Below are positions 42,398 to 49,329 of a stretch of 64,000 nt of DNA, in pieces. The position numbers were made by a program, and so were the translations under genes. The notes under the pieces are model-generated. The model made no database searches. It had not been told where the DNA came from and saw only the letters and a program-made list of their open reading frames with translations. Positions within the stretch are counted from its first letter, which is position 1. Each line of letters opens with the position of its first letter. The stretch is from assembly GCA_964482225.1 (NCBI GenBank), contig CAYZWT010000007.1:62001-126000 (forward strand), read 5' to 3'. This DNA is from UBA1429 sp964482225 (GTDB taxonomy: Bacteria > Chloroflexota > Anaerolineae > UBA1429).

Positions 42398-42988
42398 ATG
42401 GCGGGTTTCTTGCGGGCCTGGTTGGCGGGCTATTCTAGCCCCGGGCGTTTCGCGGAAGCGCTGGAGGCCAAGTCCACGCCGCTCTGGGGCCTGTGCGCCG
42501 TGGGCTTGCGCGGCCTGTTGGATGCGCTCCTGGTGTACCTGCCCGTTGCCCTGCTGGGCCGTACGCCGCCGGAGCCCTCCTATCTCACGCTGTTGCCCAC
42601 CGAGGGATACTATCTCACGCTGGTGTGGCTTGCGCCCCTGGTATTCCTGGCCCAATGGCTGCTGGGCGCCGCCGTGCTCCATATCGGCCTGCGGCTGAGC
42701 GGGCGGCCCAGCGACATGGACCGCATCCTCAACCTCACGGGCATGGCCAGCCTGGTGGTGGGCGCCGTCCTGATCCCCTGGGATTGGTTCTGGCTCCTGG
42801 TGGGCGGCGTAGACCAATACTTGCTGGGCGTCAGCCATTTGCTCATAGATATCTGGTGGTTCGTGCTGGTGGTGACGGGGCTGCGGCGCAGCCTGGGGAT
42901 CGGCGCCGGGCGCGCCATTGCGCTCAGCGCCCTGGCCTTTGCGGCGGCGTTTCCCCTGGCCGTGCTGCTCATGCGCGCGCCGTTCTAG
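42398..42988 (+). CDS. YIP1-family membrane protein
   Basis: A 196-residue integral membrane protein with about five transmembrane helices, starting after a short cytosolic segment. The layout fits bacterial YIP1 (PF04893) proteins, whose role is unknown: GLCAVGLRGLLDALLVYLPV, LVWLAPLVFLAQWLLGAAVLH, MDRILNLTGMASLVVGAVLIP and a last pair of helices. The segment LHIGLRLSGRPSDMDRILNLTG is the family's loop between central helices. The start is ATG 42398, where GGGAGCCAGG precedes it. The neighbour downstream is a PH-domain membrane protein on the same strand. Confidence 0.8.
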   Translation: MAGFLRAWLAGYSSPGRFAEALEAKSTPLWGLCAVGLRGLLDALLVYLPVALLGRTPPEPSYLTLLPTEGYYLTLVWLAPLVFLAQWLLGAAVLHIGLRLSGRPSDMDRILNLTGMASLVVGAVLIPWDWFWLLVGGVDQYLLGVSHLLIDIWWFVLVVTGLRRSLGIGAGRAIALSALAFAAAFPLAVLLMRAPF

Positions 42989-43059
42989 CGCGCAACCTGG
43001 GCGCCAGCGCGCCCGTATAGCCATTGCCAGCCCGCGTTGTTTGTGGAAAGGAGCTCGCC

Positions 43060-43671
43060 ATGTCTGAGCATACCGAACTGCGCCCCAGCCCCAAGTATCA
43101 GGTGCAACTCTGGGCGACCATCGCCTGCGTGTTCGTGTTCCTGATCCTACCCTTTATCCTGCTGGGCCTTGCCCCTGGCCTGGGCTGGCTCTATGTGCTG
43201 CTCTTTATGCTGGCCAATGTGCTCTGGCTCGCGCCCGCCATCATCCTGGTGCCGGTGTACTATCGCTCCGTCCATTATCGCCTCACCGAGCGCGACCTGG
43301 TGGTGCGGCGCGGCATCCTGATCCGCGCCGAGGACGTGGTGCCCTATACCATGATCACCAACATCGCCGTGCGGCGCGGCCCCATCGAGCGGCTGCTGGG
43401 CTTGGCCACGCTGCACGTGCATACGGCGGGTTATAGCCAGCAGGCCGGCGCCGAGGCCAAGATCGTGGGCATGCAAGAGTGGGATACGGTACATGCGCAG
43501 CTCCTGGGGCTGATCCACCGCCATCAGAGCCAGGAGGGCGCGGCGGCGCCTCTGCTCGCCGAGGCAGGCGCGACGGCGGAGTTGGGCGCAACGGCGCCCG
43601 CGCTGCTGGGCGAGATCCTGGCCGAGTTGCGCCAGCTCCGCGTCGAACTGCGCGACGAGGACCGTTCGTAG
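43060..43671 (+). CDS. Bacterial PH-domain membrane protein (YdbS-like)
   Basis: A 203-residue protein with two transmembrane helices near residues 12-70 followed by a bacterial PH domain (bPH2): YYRSVHYRLTERDLVVRRGILIRAEDVVPYTMITNIAVRRGPIERLLGLATLHVHTAG continuing to about residue 140. The C-terminal 50 residues are a Glu/Ala-rich helix ending in LRVELRDED. Similar proteins sit in the membrane and have no fixed role; some affect resistance to surface stress. ATG 43060 follows AAAGGAGC. It ends 18 bases from the convergent lyase gene. Confidence 0.87.
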   Translation: MSEHTELRPSPKYQVQLWATIACVFVFLILPFILLGLAPGLGWLYVLLFMLANVLWLAPAIILVPVYYRSVHYRLTERDLVVRRGILIRAEDVVPYTMITNIAVRRGPIERLLGLATLHVHTAGYSQQAGAEAKIVGMQEWDTVHAQLLGLIHRHQSQEGAAAPLLAEAGATAELGATAPALLGEILAELRQLRVELRDEDRS

Positions 43672-43688
43672 GATTCGCCCCCCCGGCG

Positions 43689-44840
43689 CTAACCAGCGGC
43701 GATCTGGCGCACGGCGGCGATGGCGGCGTCCATCTCCTCCACGGTGTTGGAGAGGCCCGCCGCCAGGCGCACGGTACCCTCGGGAAAGGTGCCCAGGGTG
43801 CGATGCGCTGCCGGGGCGCAGTGCAGCCCCACCCGGCACAGGATTCCGTGCTCCTCATCCAGGCGCCAGCCCACTTCAGAGACGCTATGCCCCTCGATGC
43901 GCAGCGAGATGGCGGCCGTGCGCAGGGCCGCATCCGGCGGGCCATAAACCGTGACGCCGGGGATCTGGCGCAGGCCGTCAATCAGCCGTTGGGCCAGGGC
44001 CTGCTCGTGGGCGCGCACCGCTGGGATGCCGCGCTCCAGCAGATAGCGCACCCCGGCGCCCAGCCCGGCGATGCCCGGGCCGTTGCCCGTCCCGCATTCC
44101 AGGCTATCGGGCAGCATCTCGGGCTGGCGTTCCTCCTCGGAGCGGCTGCCCGTGCCCCCCATGTAGATGGGCCGGATCAGGTCGGGGGCCAGGTGCGGCG
44201 CGATCAGCAGGCCGCCGGTGCCTGGAGGTCCCAGCAACCCTTTGTGACCCGTAAAGGCCAGCAGGTCAATGCCCAGCGCCGTGGCGTCAATGGGCAGCAC
44301 GCCGGCCGTCTGGGCCGCATCCACCAGCAGCAGCGCGCCCGCTGCGTGGGCCAGCGCCGCGATCTCTTGCACCGCCAGCAACGTGCCCATGACGTTGCTG
44401 GCGTGGCTGGCCACCACCAGACGCGCGCCGGGCCGCAGGGCCGCCGCCAGCGCATCCAGATCGAGCTGCCCATCGGGGCCGCAGGGGACCACCTCCAGCG
44501 CCAGCCCGCGTTCCTCCAGGGCGCGCAAGGGCCGCATCACCGAGTTGTGCTCGATGCCCGTGGTCACCACGCGGTCTCGGACGGGATCCAGCAGCCCCAA
44601 CATGGCGATATTGAGAGCATAGGTCACGTTGGGCGTCAGCACCACCCGCAGCGGGTCATCCGCGCCAAAGAGCTGCGCCAGCAGCTCGCGGGTCTCGTAT
44701 ACGATGCGCCCCGCGTCAATGGACAGGCGGTGTCCGGAGCGGCCGGGGTTGCCCCCGGCGCGCTCCATAAAGTCGGTCATCGCCCGGATCACGGCGGGCG
44801 GCTTGGGCCACGACGTGGCGGCGTGATCCAGATAGATCAT
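43689..44840 (-). CDS. Cysteine desulfurase / selenocysteine lyase-like aminotransferase (class V)
   Basis: A 383-residue PLP enzyme of the am_tr_V_EGC group. The Schiff-base lysine is Lys200 in FTGHKGLLGPPGTGG, the substrate-binding histidine lies in GIEHNS near residue 98, and the catalytic cysteine is Cys341 in RVGLHCAPAAH. These enzymes release sulfur or selenium from cysteine or selenocysteine as enzyme-bound persulfide or perselenide. It overlaps the TusA-like gene by 4 bases and follows the YedE transporter, so it likely serves as the lyase of a selenium (or sulfur) supply route. Confidence 0.9.
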   Translation of the reverse strand: MIYLDHAATSWPKPPAVIRAMTDFMERAGGNPGRSGHRLSIDAGRIVYETRELLAQLFGADDPLRVVLTPNVTYALNIAMLGLLDPVRDRVVTTGIEHNSVMRPLRALEERGLALEVVPCGPDGQLDLDALAAALRPGARLVVASHASNVMGTLLAVQEIAALAHAAGALLLVDAAQTAGVLPIDATALGIDLLAFTGHKGLLGPPGTGGLLIAPHLAPDLIRPIYMGGTGSRSEEERQPEMLPDSLECGTGNGPGIAGLGAGVRYLLERGIPAVRAHEQALAQRLIDGLRQIPGVTVYGPPDAALRTAAISLRIEGHSVSEVGWRLDEEHGILCRVGLHCAPAAHRTLGTFPEGTVRLAAGLSNTVEEMDAAIAAVRQIAAG

Positions 44841-45058
44841 CGGGTCAACACCAGCCGGTAGCCGCCCTCGGCGCGCTCTTGCACCTCCACCTGGCAGCCC
44901 TCGCGCTCGGCCAGGCGCGTCACATTGTCCCGCGACGTGCCGGTATCCACCAGGACGGCAATGGCGTCGCCGGGGTGGGCGCGCAGGGCCTGACGCGTCA
45001 ACAGAACGGGCTGGGGGCACGAGAGCCCACTGGCATCCACAAGAATCGGTTCGTTCAT
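44837..45058 (-). CDS. TusA/YedF-like sulfur or selenium carrier protein
   Basis: A 73-residue protein of the SirA/TusA family. The carrier cysteine is Cys14 in the CPQP motif (SGLSCPQPVLLTRQAL). It has the usual two-layer alpha/beta length, and DTGTSRDNVTRLAE matches the YedF-type N-domain; the longer C-terminal DsrE-like part of YedF is absent. It would receive persulfide or perselenide from the lyase encoded just after it (ATGA overlap). It starts 15 bases after the transporter gene, which shows a single operon. Confidence 0.9.
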   Translation of the reverse strand: MNEPILVDASGLSCPQPVLLTRQALRAHPGDAIAVLVDTGTSRDNVTRLAEREGCQVEVQERAEGGYRLVLTR

Positions 45059-45073
45059 GGTATCACCTCAGAT

Positions 45074-46180
45074 TCACGCACCCACGGGCTCGCGCATGGT
45101 CAGACCCACGAGCACACAAAAGATCAGGCCAACAAGGACGCCTGCGGGGCCATAGAGCGAGGGGCCTGCAGGCGAGCTGGCCAGGTTGAAGGTATGGGCC
45201 ACGCCCGCGCCCACCAGCATCCCCAGCACAAACACACCAGCGTCGGCATCGCCCTCGCCGGACATGAACACCTGCCGCCCCGGGCAGCCGCCCGCCAGGG
45301 TAAAGGCCAGACCGGCCAACACCATGCCGCCGAAATTCCAGAGCGCGTTGGTGTGAGCCACCGGCTGGCCCTCAAAGCCGGGCTGGAAGAGCCCCAGCGC
45401 CAGGCTGGTGAGGAAACCGGCGATCACCAGGGCCACGATGCCGTTAAAGAGGTGCGGGTCGCGGGTCAGGATCAGATCACGCACGGCGCCCACGGTGCAA
45501 AAGCGGCTGCGCTGGGCCAGGAACCCGATCAGCAGCCCGGCGGCCAGAGCGATGGCGATGGGGGCGGCCTGGGAGCCAGGGCCGCTTGCGGAGAAAAAGA
45601 TGGGGCCAACGGGCTCGCCCTCGGCAGAGCGCCCAAAGAGGGGCGCGGCCAGCAGCAGGGCCAGCAGGCCGATCATCAAGACGGGCATGATCCACCCCAC
45701 AGCGGCGGGGGCCGGGCGTGTGCGCCCCAGACTATAGCCCATCTTGAGGAACAACACGCCGATCACGATGCCGCCGACCAGGCCCAGGATGCCGGGGATG
45801 GCGTTCCAGTCGCCCCCGGCCAGGCGCAGATAGGCGCGCCAGGGGCACCCCAAAAAGACCAGCGCCCCGATGATGGAGAACATGCCCAGGAAAAAACGCA
45901 CCAGAGGCGCCGAGCCGGTGCGGGGCCGAAACTCGCGAAAGATCAGCGCGGCGATCAGCGCGCCCAGCACGAACCCGATGATCTCCGGGCGAATGTATTG
46001 GACGACGGCGGCGCGGTGTAACCCCAGTGCGCCGGCGATATCGCGGGTAAAACAGGCCACACAGATGCCCATGTTGCCCGGGTTGCCGAGCTTGGCCAAC
46101 ACGGGCGCCAGGATGCCCACAACGACGCCGGTGATGATGGGTCCCCAACGCGAGATGAACAGACGGCAGAGTCGGGACAT
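45074..46180 (-). CDS. yedE: YedE family selenium transporter (YeeE/YedE-type membrane protein)
   Basis: A 368-residue membrane protein with about nine to ten helices. Characteristic segments are GNPGNMGICVACFTRDIAGALGLHRAAVVQYIRPE near residues 31-65, VFLGCPWRAYLRLAGGDWNAI near 110, QRSRFCTVGAVRDL near 240 and LAGGCPGRQVFMSGEGDADA near 305, each with the conserved cysteine. The N-terminal part matches the selenium-linked YedE subgroup as I know it, rather than plain thiosulfate transporters (YeeE/TsuA). ATG 46180 follows GAGGAGC. It is the first gene of the operon and has a 245-base leader. Confidence 0.88.
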   Translation of the reverse strand: MSRLCRLFISRWGPIITGVVVGILAPVLAKLGNPGNMGICVACFTRDIAGALGLHRAAVVQYIRPEIIGFVLGALIAALIFREFRPRTGSAPLVRFFLGMFSIIGALVFLGCPWRAYLRLAGGDWNAIPGILGLVGGIVIGVLFLKMGYSLGRTRPAPAAVGWIMPVLMIGLLALLLAAPLFGRSAEGEPVGPIFFSASGPGSQAAPIAIALAAGLLIGFLAQRSRFCTVGAVRDLILTRDPHLFNGIVALVIAGFLTSLALGLFQPGFEGQPVAHTNALWNFGGMVLAGLAFTLAGGCPGRQVFMSGEGDADAGVFVLGMLVGAGVAHTFNLASSPAGPSLYGPAGVLVGLIFCVLVGLTMREPVGA

Positions 46181-46354
46181 GAGAAAAGCTCCTCTCCTTG
46201 TACGAGCGAGGTTGGGCCGCAACAGGGCCCGTGACGCTCGACCGGATCAGAGCCAGCAGGTGAGGCGCAGGCTAGCGAGGCGGCGGTCCGTCGGGAGGGC
46301 CGTGTGCGGCAAGTCGGTTGTCGTGATGCACACCGTGCAACTGCGACTAGCAGC

Positions 46355-46393
46355 TCACGTGCGTCGCTGTACGCTGCTGGCAGCGTCCAACAT
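46355..46393 (-). CDS. Short upstream ORF (12 codons) in the yedE leader
   Basis: In the leader, a strong ribosome site GAAAGGAGGG (46401-46410) is followed 7 bases later by ATG, 11 further codons and TGA (product MLDAASSVQRRT). Only about 30 bases separate the expected transcript start from it. A long structured stretch lies between it and yedE. It contains no cysteine, so a classical cysteine attenuator is not supported. It could control the operon by translation of the small frame or be a chance site. Confidence 0.5.
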   Translation of the reverse strand: MLDAASSVQRRT

Positions 46394-46432
46394 AGGTTTG
46401 CCCTCCTTTCGGCGAGGATGCGAACTGGGGCC

Positions 46433-46460
46433 AGTATAGCCCGCGAGGTTGATGTGTCAA
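46433..46460 (-). promoter_or_regulatory. Promoter of the yedE-tusA-lyase operon
   Basis: On the minus strand, TTGACA (46455-46460) and TATACT (46433-46438) with a 16-base spacer. The leader up to yedE is about 245 bases. It includes a nested hairpin (GAGCG/CGCTC enclosing GGGCC/GGCCC) just before the yedE ribosome site, at about 46201-46236. Confidence 0.75.
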
Positions 46461-46484
46461 GCCGTTTGCGGGGCCAGGCGCGGC

Positions 46485-46522
46485 GCAATAGAAAACGGCG
46501 CGAGAATCGCTCTCGCGCCGTT
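46485..46522 (-). terminator. Intrinsic terminator of the RRM protein gene
   Basis: A perfect 12-base stem (46494-46505 with 46511-46522), 5-base loop, then on the minus strand TTTTCTATT. It begins 19 bases after the stop of the RNA-binding protein gene. Confidence 0.9.
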
Positions 46523-46540
46523 CGCTCTACGTGCTGGGGG

Positions 46541-46828
46541 CTACCAGCGGCTGGAGCCGCCACGGCTGCCGCGGTCGTCCGAATCGCGCCGGGGGCGCGC
46601 CTCGGCCACGGTGATGTTGCGGCCATCCAGGGCGGTCTCGTTCAGCGTTTCGATGGCCTTTTGGGCGTCGGCGTCGTTTGCCATCTCCACAAAGCCAAAG
46701 CCGCGCGAGCGGCCGCTGTAGCGATCGGTGATCACGTCCGCCGTGTTGACCGGGCCGATGGCCTCAAAGGCCTGGCGCAGGCTATCGTCGGTCGTGTCAT
46801 AGCTCAAGTTTCCAACATACAGCTTCAT
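46541..46828 (-). CDS. RRM-domain RNA-binding protein
   Basis: A 95-residue protein with one RNA recognition motif: RNP2 LYVGNL at residues 3-8 and RNP1 RGFGFVEM at 42-49. A short tail rich in Arg, Gly, Ser and Asp ends SRGGSSRW, as in cyanobacterial and other bacterial glycine-rich RNA-binding proteins (Rbp), which are often cold-induced. It probably binds mRNA in the cytosol. The ATG follows AGGGAGA. It has its own promoter, a leader with a terminator-like hairpin, and a terminator, so it is a single-gene unit. Confidence 0.93.
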   Translation of the reverse strand: MKLYVGNLSYDTTDDSLRQAFEAIGPVNTADVITDRYSGRSRGFGFVEMANDADAQKAIETLNETALDGRNITVAEARPRRDSDDRGSRGGSSRW

Positions 46829-46904
46829 CGTACCATTCTCCCTTGTCATACCAGGCGCGGTCTCTCCGCACCTTGCTCGTTCTAAGATTGGGGCCGCACC
46901 CAAA

Positions 46905-46938
46905 TGAAAAACCCCTCCAGGAAGAGGCCCTGGCGGGG
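46905..46938 (-). promoter_or_regulatory. Terminator-like hairpin in the RRM gene leader (attenuator candidate)
   Basis: On the minus strand, a 10-base stem with one internal mismatch (46929-46938 with 46912-46921), a 7-base loop and then TTTTTCATTT. It lies between the gene's own promoter and its start codon, about 77 bases upstream of the ATG, and no other minus-strand gene ends nearby. Confidence 0.75.
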
Positions 46939-46971
46939 TCAACCGATCAAGTGCTTCCCAATCCTGTGGAC

Positions 46972-47000
46972 AGTATGCCACGCTTTGGCCCAGCGTCCAA
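46972..47000 (-). promoter_or_regulatory. Promoter of the RRM gene
   Basis: On the minus strand, TTGGAC (46995-47000) and CATACT (46972-46977) with 17 bases between. The transcript would begin near 46965 and run through the hairpin at 46905-46938. Confidence 0.6.
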
Positions 47001-47067
47001 ATCGGCCTTGTGCATGAGGCGCTGTACGCCTGTCAGGGCTGCTGTCCTGAAAACGTCTGGAATGGAG

Positions 47068-47086
47068 GGCGGACGAGACGTCCGCC
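47068..47086 (+). repeat. GGCGGACG hairpin repeat, copy 7
   Basis: GGCGGACG/CGTCCGCC with loop AGA. Compared with other copies, one G:C pair in each arm is changed to A:T (GGGCG to GGACG and CGCCC to CGTCC), and full pairing is kept. Confidence 0.85.
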
Positions 47087-47153
47087 CCTGCCCCAAGGGA
47101 GATTGACCCCAGACTCTGTTTGGCGCACATCCTTTGCCGTAGAGGGGCCTTAT

Positions 47154-47190
47154 CCGGCGCCAAGCGCCGGAACGCGGGCGGGACGCCTGC
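47154..47190 (+). repeat. Double-hairpin dispersed repeat, copy 8
   Basis: CCGGCGC/GCGCCGG with loop CAA (47154-47170) is followed by a stem GCGGGCG/CGCCTGC with loop GGA (47174-47190). It is the third example of two hairpins in series. It stands before the PPK2 promoter. Confidence 0.75.
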
Positions 47191-47215
47191 GTTCCTTGTT
47201 CCGCGCCCACACGGG

Positions 47216-47244
47216 TTGCCCCGGCCGGGGGCGGCTGGTAGAAT
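47216..47244 (+). promoter_or_regulatory. Promoter of the PPK2 gene
   Basis: TTGCCC (47216-47221) and TAGAAT (47239-47244) with a 17-base spacer. The rest of the 454-base gap from 46829 to 47282 holds the RRM leader and promoter and two hairpin repeats. Confidence 0.55.
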
Positions 47245-47282
47245 GACCGCGTTGGCCCACCACAGGAAGGAGCAAAAACCAC

Positions 47283-48086
47283 ATGCATCAGGACTACCTG
47301 CTGAGGCCCAATGAGCCGGCGCGTCTGAGCGAACGGAGCGCCCTGCCCACCGAGGAGGGCTTGCGCAAGCGCGAGGCCCGCGCCCAACTGGCCGAGCTCC
47401 ATCCGCGCCTGAACGAGCTGCAGGAGCTGCTGTATGCCAACCGCAGGCATGCCCTGCTCATCGTCTTGCAGGGGATGGACACCTCGGGCAAGGACGGCGT
47501 GATCAAGCATGTGGTGGGGGCGTTCAACCCCCAGGGCTGCCGGGTGGCCAGTTTCAAGGCGCCCACGGCCCTGGAGCTCTCCCACGACTATCTCTGGCGC
47601 GTGCACCGGGTGACGCCGCCCAAGGGCATGGTGGGCATTTTCAACCGCTCCCACTATGAGGACATCCTGGTGGTGCGGGTGGAGAATCTGGTTCATCCCG
47701 AGGTTTGGGGCCAGCGCTATGACCAGATCAACGACTTTGAGAGGCTGCTGGCGGAGAATGGCGTGATCGTCTGCAAGTTCTTTTTGCACATCTCCCACGA
47801 CGAGCAGCGCAAGCGCCTCGCCGAGCGGCTGGCCGACCCCACGGCCCATTGGAAGTTCAACCCAAGCGACCTGGAGGCGCGCAACAAGTGGGATGATTAC
47901 ATGGCGGCCTATGAAGCGGCGCTGGAGCGCTGCAACACGCCCTATGCGCCCTGGTACATCATCCCTGCGGACAAGAAATGGTATCGCAACCTGGTGATCT
48001 CGCGCATCCTGAGGGATCGCCTGCAAGAGCTGGATATGCAGTGGCCGCCCTTGGTCGAGGCCTGGCGCGGCATCACCATCGCCTAG
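47283..48086 (+). CDS. ppk2: Polyphosphate kinase 2 family protein
   Basis: A 267-residue nucleotide kinase that uses inorganic polyphosphate to phosphorylate AMP or ADP (or makes polyphosphate). The P-loop is GMDTSGKDG at 64-72. Then come FNRSHYEDILVVRV near 120-133 and the lid arginines in DEQRKRLAERLADPTAHWKFNPSDLEARNKWDDYMAAYE near 177-216. The N-terminal helical region is typical of the one-domain class III-like (PPK2_rel_1) group. ATG 47283 follows AGGAAGGAG. Phosphate uptake by the pst operon at 14780-19755 would feed the same pool. The end overlaps a convergent gene at CTAG. Confidence 0.93.
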   Translation: MHQDYLLRPNEPARLSERSALPTEEGLRKREARAQLAELHPRLNELQELLYANRRHALLIVLQGMDTSGKDGVIKHVVGAFNPQGCRVASFKAPTALELSHDYLWRVHRVTPPKGMVGIFNRSHYEDILVVRVENLVHPEVWGQRYDQINDFERLLAENGVIVCKFFLHISHDEQRKRLAERLADPTAHWKFNPSDLEARNKWDDYMAAYEAALERCNTPYAPWYIIPADKKWYRNLVISRILRDRLQELDMQWPPLVEAWRGITIA

Positions 48087-49312
48087 CGGCGAGGCGCGAG
48101 CCGGTCGTAGAGGGGATAGAGGCGCGGCACGATCTGCCGCCAATCATAGTGTTCCTCGGCAAAGGCGCGGGCCTGGCGGCCCAGGCGTTGGCGCAGCGCC
48201 TCGTCGTGGAGCAGGCGCAGGGCGGCTTCGGCAAAGGCCCCAGGCGTATCCGCCAGCAGCGCATGTTCCCCATCCACCAGCTCGATCCCCTCGGCGCCCA
48301 GACGCGTGCTCACCATCGGCAAGCCCGTGGCCAGGGCCTCCAACACCTTGAGGCGGGTGCCCCCGCCCACGCGCAACGGCACAATATACACGTCCGCGCC
48401 GCCGAAATAGGGCAGGATCTCGGACACATAGCCGGTGACGGTGATGCCCGGCTCCTCAGCGAGGCGCTGCACCTCCGGGTGGGGCGCCTTGCCCACGATA
48501 TAGAGCTGCACCTGGGGCGCGCGGCGGCGGATCTCGGGCCACACCTGGGCGTGAAACCAGCGCATGGCATCGATGTTGGGCCGAAAGTCCATCTTGCCCG
48601 TAAACACCAGGTTGGGGTGGCGCAGGGGCAGGCTATCGGGCAGATCGGTGCGATAGCCCTGGGTATCCACGCCGTTGGGGATCGCCAGGGGTTCGATCTC
48701 GGGGGCTAGCCGCCGGATCGCCCGGGCATCCATCTCGCTCACCGCCAGCACCGCGTCGGCCCGCCGGCAAACCTGGCGCTCAAAGCGGCGCAGGCGTAGC
48801 CACTGGGCGCACGAATAGGCGGCCTGGGGCCAGCGCCGGGGGCGCCGCAGGTCGGTGGCAAAGGCACGCTGTTGTAGCAGGTACTCGGCGTTGTGGTCGT
48901 CGAACACCAGGGCCGGGGCGCCCGCCTCGGGCCAGTCGTCCAGCATCAGGCCATAGGCGGCCAGCTCGATCCCCTCCACCTGCACGGTGTCGTACCTACC
49001 CTCGGCCAGCATGCTGCGCAGAGTTCGGGCGAACGGCTCCGAAGCCAGGCGGCGGGCCATATCGGGGGCGCGGCTGGCCAGCAGGGTGCGCAGACGCTGG
49101 GCCAGCGAGCGCCGGGGCGCGGGCACGACCTCGACGCGGGAGCAGATCTGCGCCAGCGGTCCCGGATCTGTGGCGCCCGGCTCGGCAAAGGAAAGCAGCG
49201 ACACGTCATAGCGCGTCGCTGCCTGGGCGATCAGGTGATAGTTGCGGATGGCGGTGCCCTGCTCCGGCGGATAGGGGAGCTGGGGCGTCAGGAACAGAAT
49301 GCGTCGTTGCAT
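48083..49312 (-). CDS. Glycosyltransferase (GT4-like; Stp1/TIGR03087-type)
   Basis: A 409-residue GT-B glycosyltransferase. The N-terminus MQRRILFLTPQLPYPPEQGTAIRNY is typical of sugar transferases near exopolysaccharide clusters. The C-terminal domain has PNGVDTQGY, FTGKMDFRPNIDAMRWF, GKAPHPEVQRLAEEPGITVTGYV and VPLRVGGGTRLKVLEALATGLPMVST, the nucleotide-sugar binding part. It would add a sugar to a lipid-linked or surface glycan. Starts at 49312 and 49318 are both possible, with no clear ribosome site. Its stop and that of PPK2 share CTAG. Confidence 0.9.
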   Translation of the reverse strand: MQRRILFLTPQLPYPPEQGTAIRNYHLIAQAATRYDVSLLSFAEPGATDPGPLAQICSRVEVVPAPRRSLAQRLRTLLASRAPDMARRLASEPFARTLRSMLAEGRYDTVQVEGIELAAYGLMLDDWPEAGAPALVFDDHNAEYLLQQRAFATDLRRPRRWPQAAYSCAQWLRLRRFERQVCRRADAVLAVSEMDARAIRRLAPEIEPLAIPNGVDTQGYRTDLPDSLPLRHPNLVFTGKMDFRPNIDAMRWFHAQVWPEIRRRAPQVQLYIVGKAPHPEVQRLAEEPGITVTGYVSEILPYFGGADVYIVPLRVGGGTRLKVLEALATGLPMVSTRLGAEGIELVDGEHALLADTPGAFAEAALRLLHDEALRQRLGRQARAFAEEHYDWRQIVPRLYPLYDRLAPRR

Positions 49313-49329
49313 TGGCATACCACACGATC

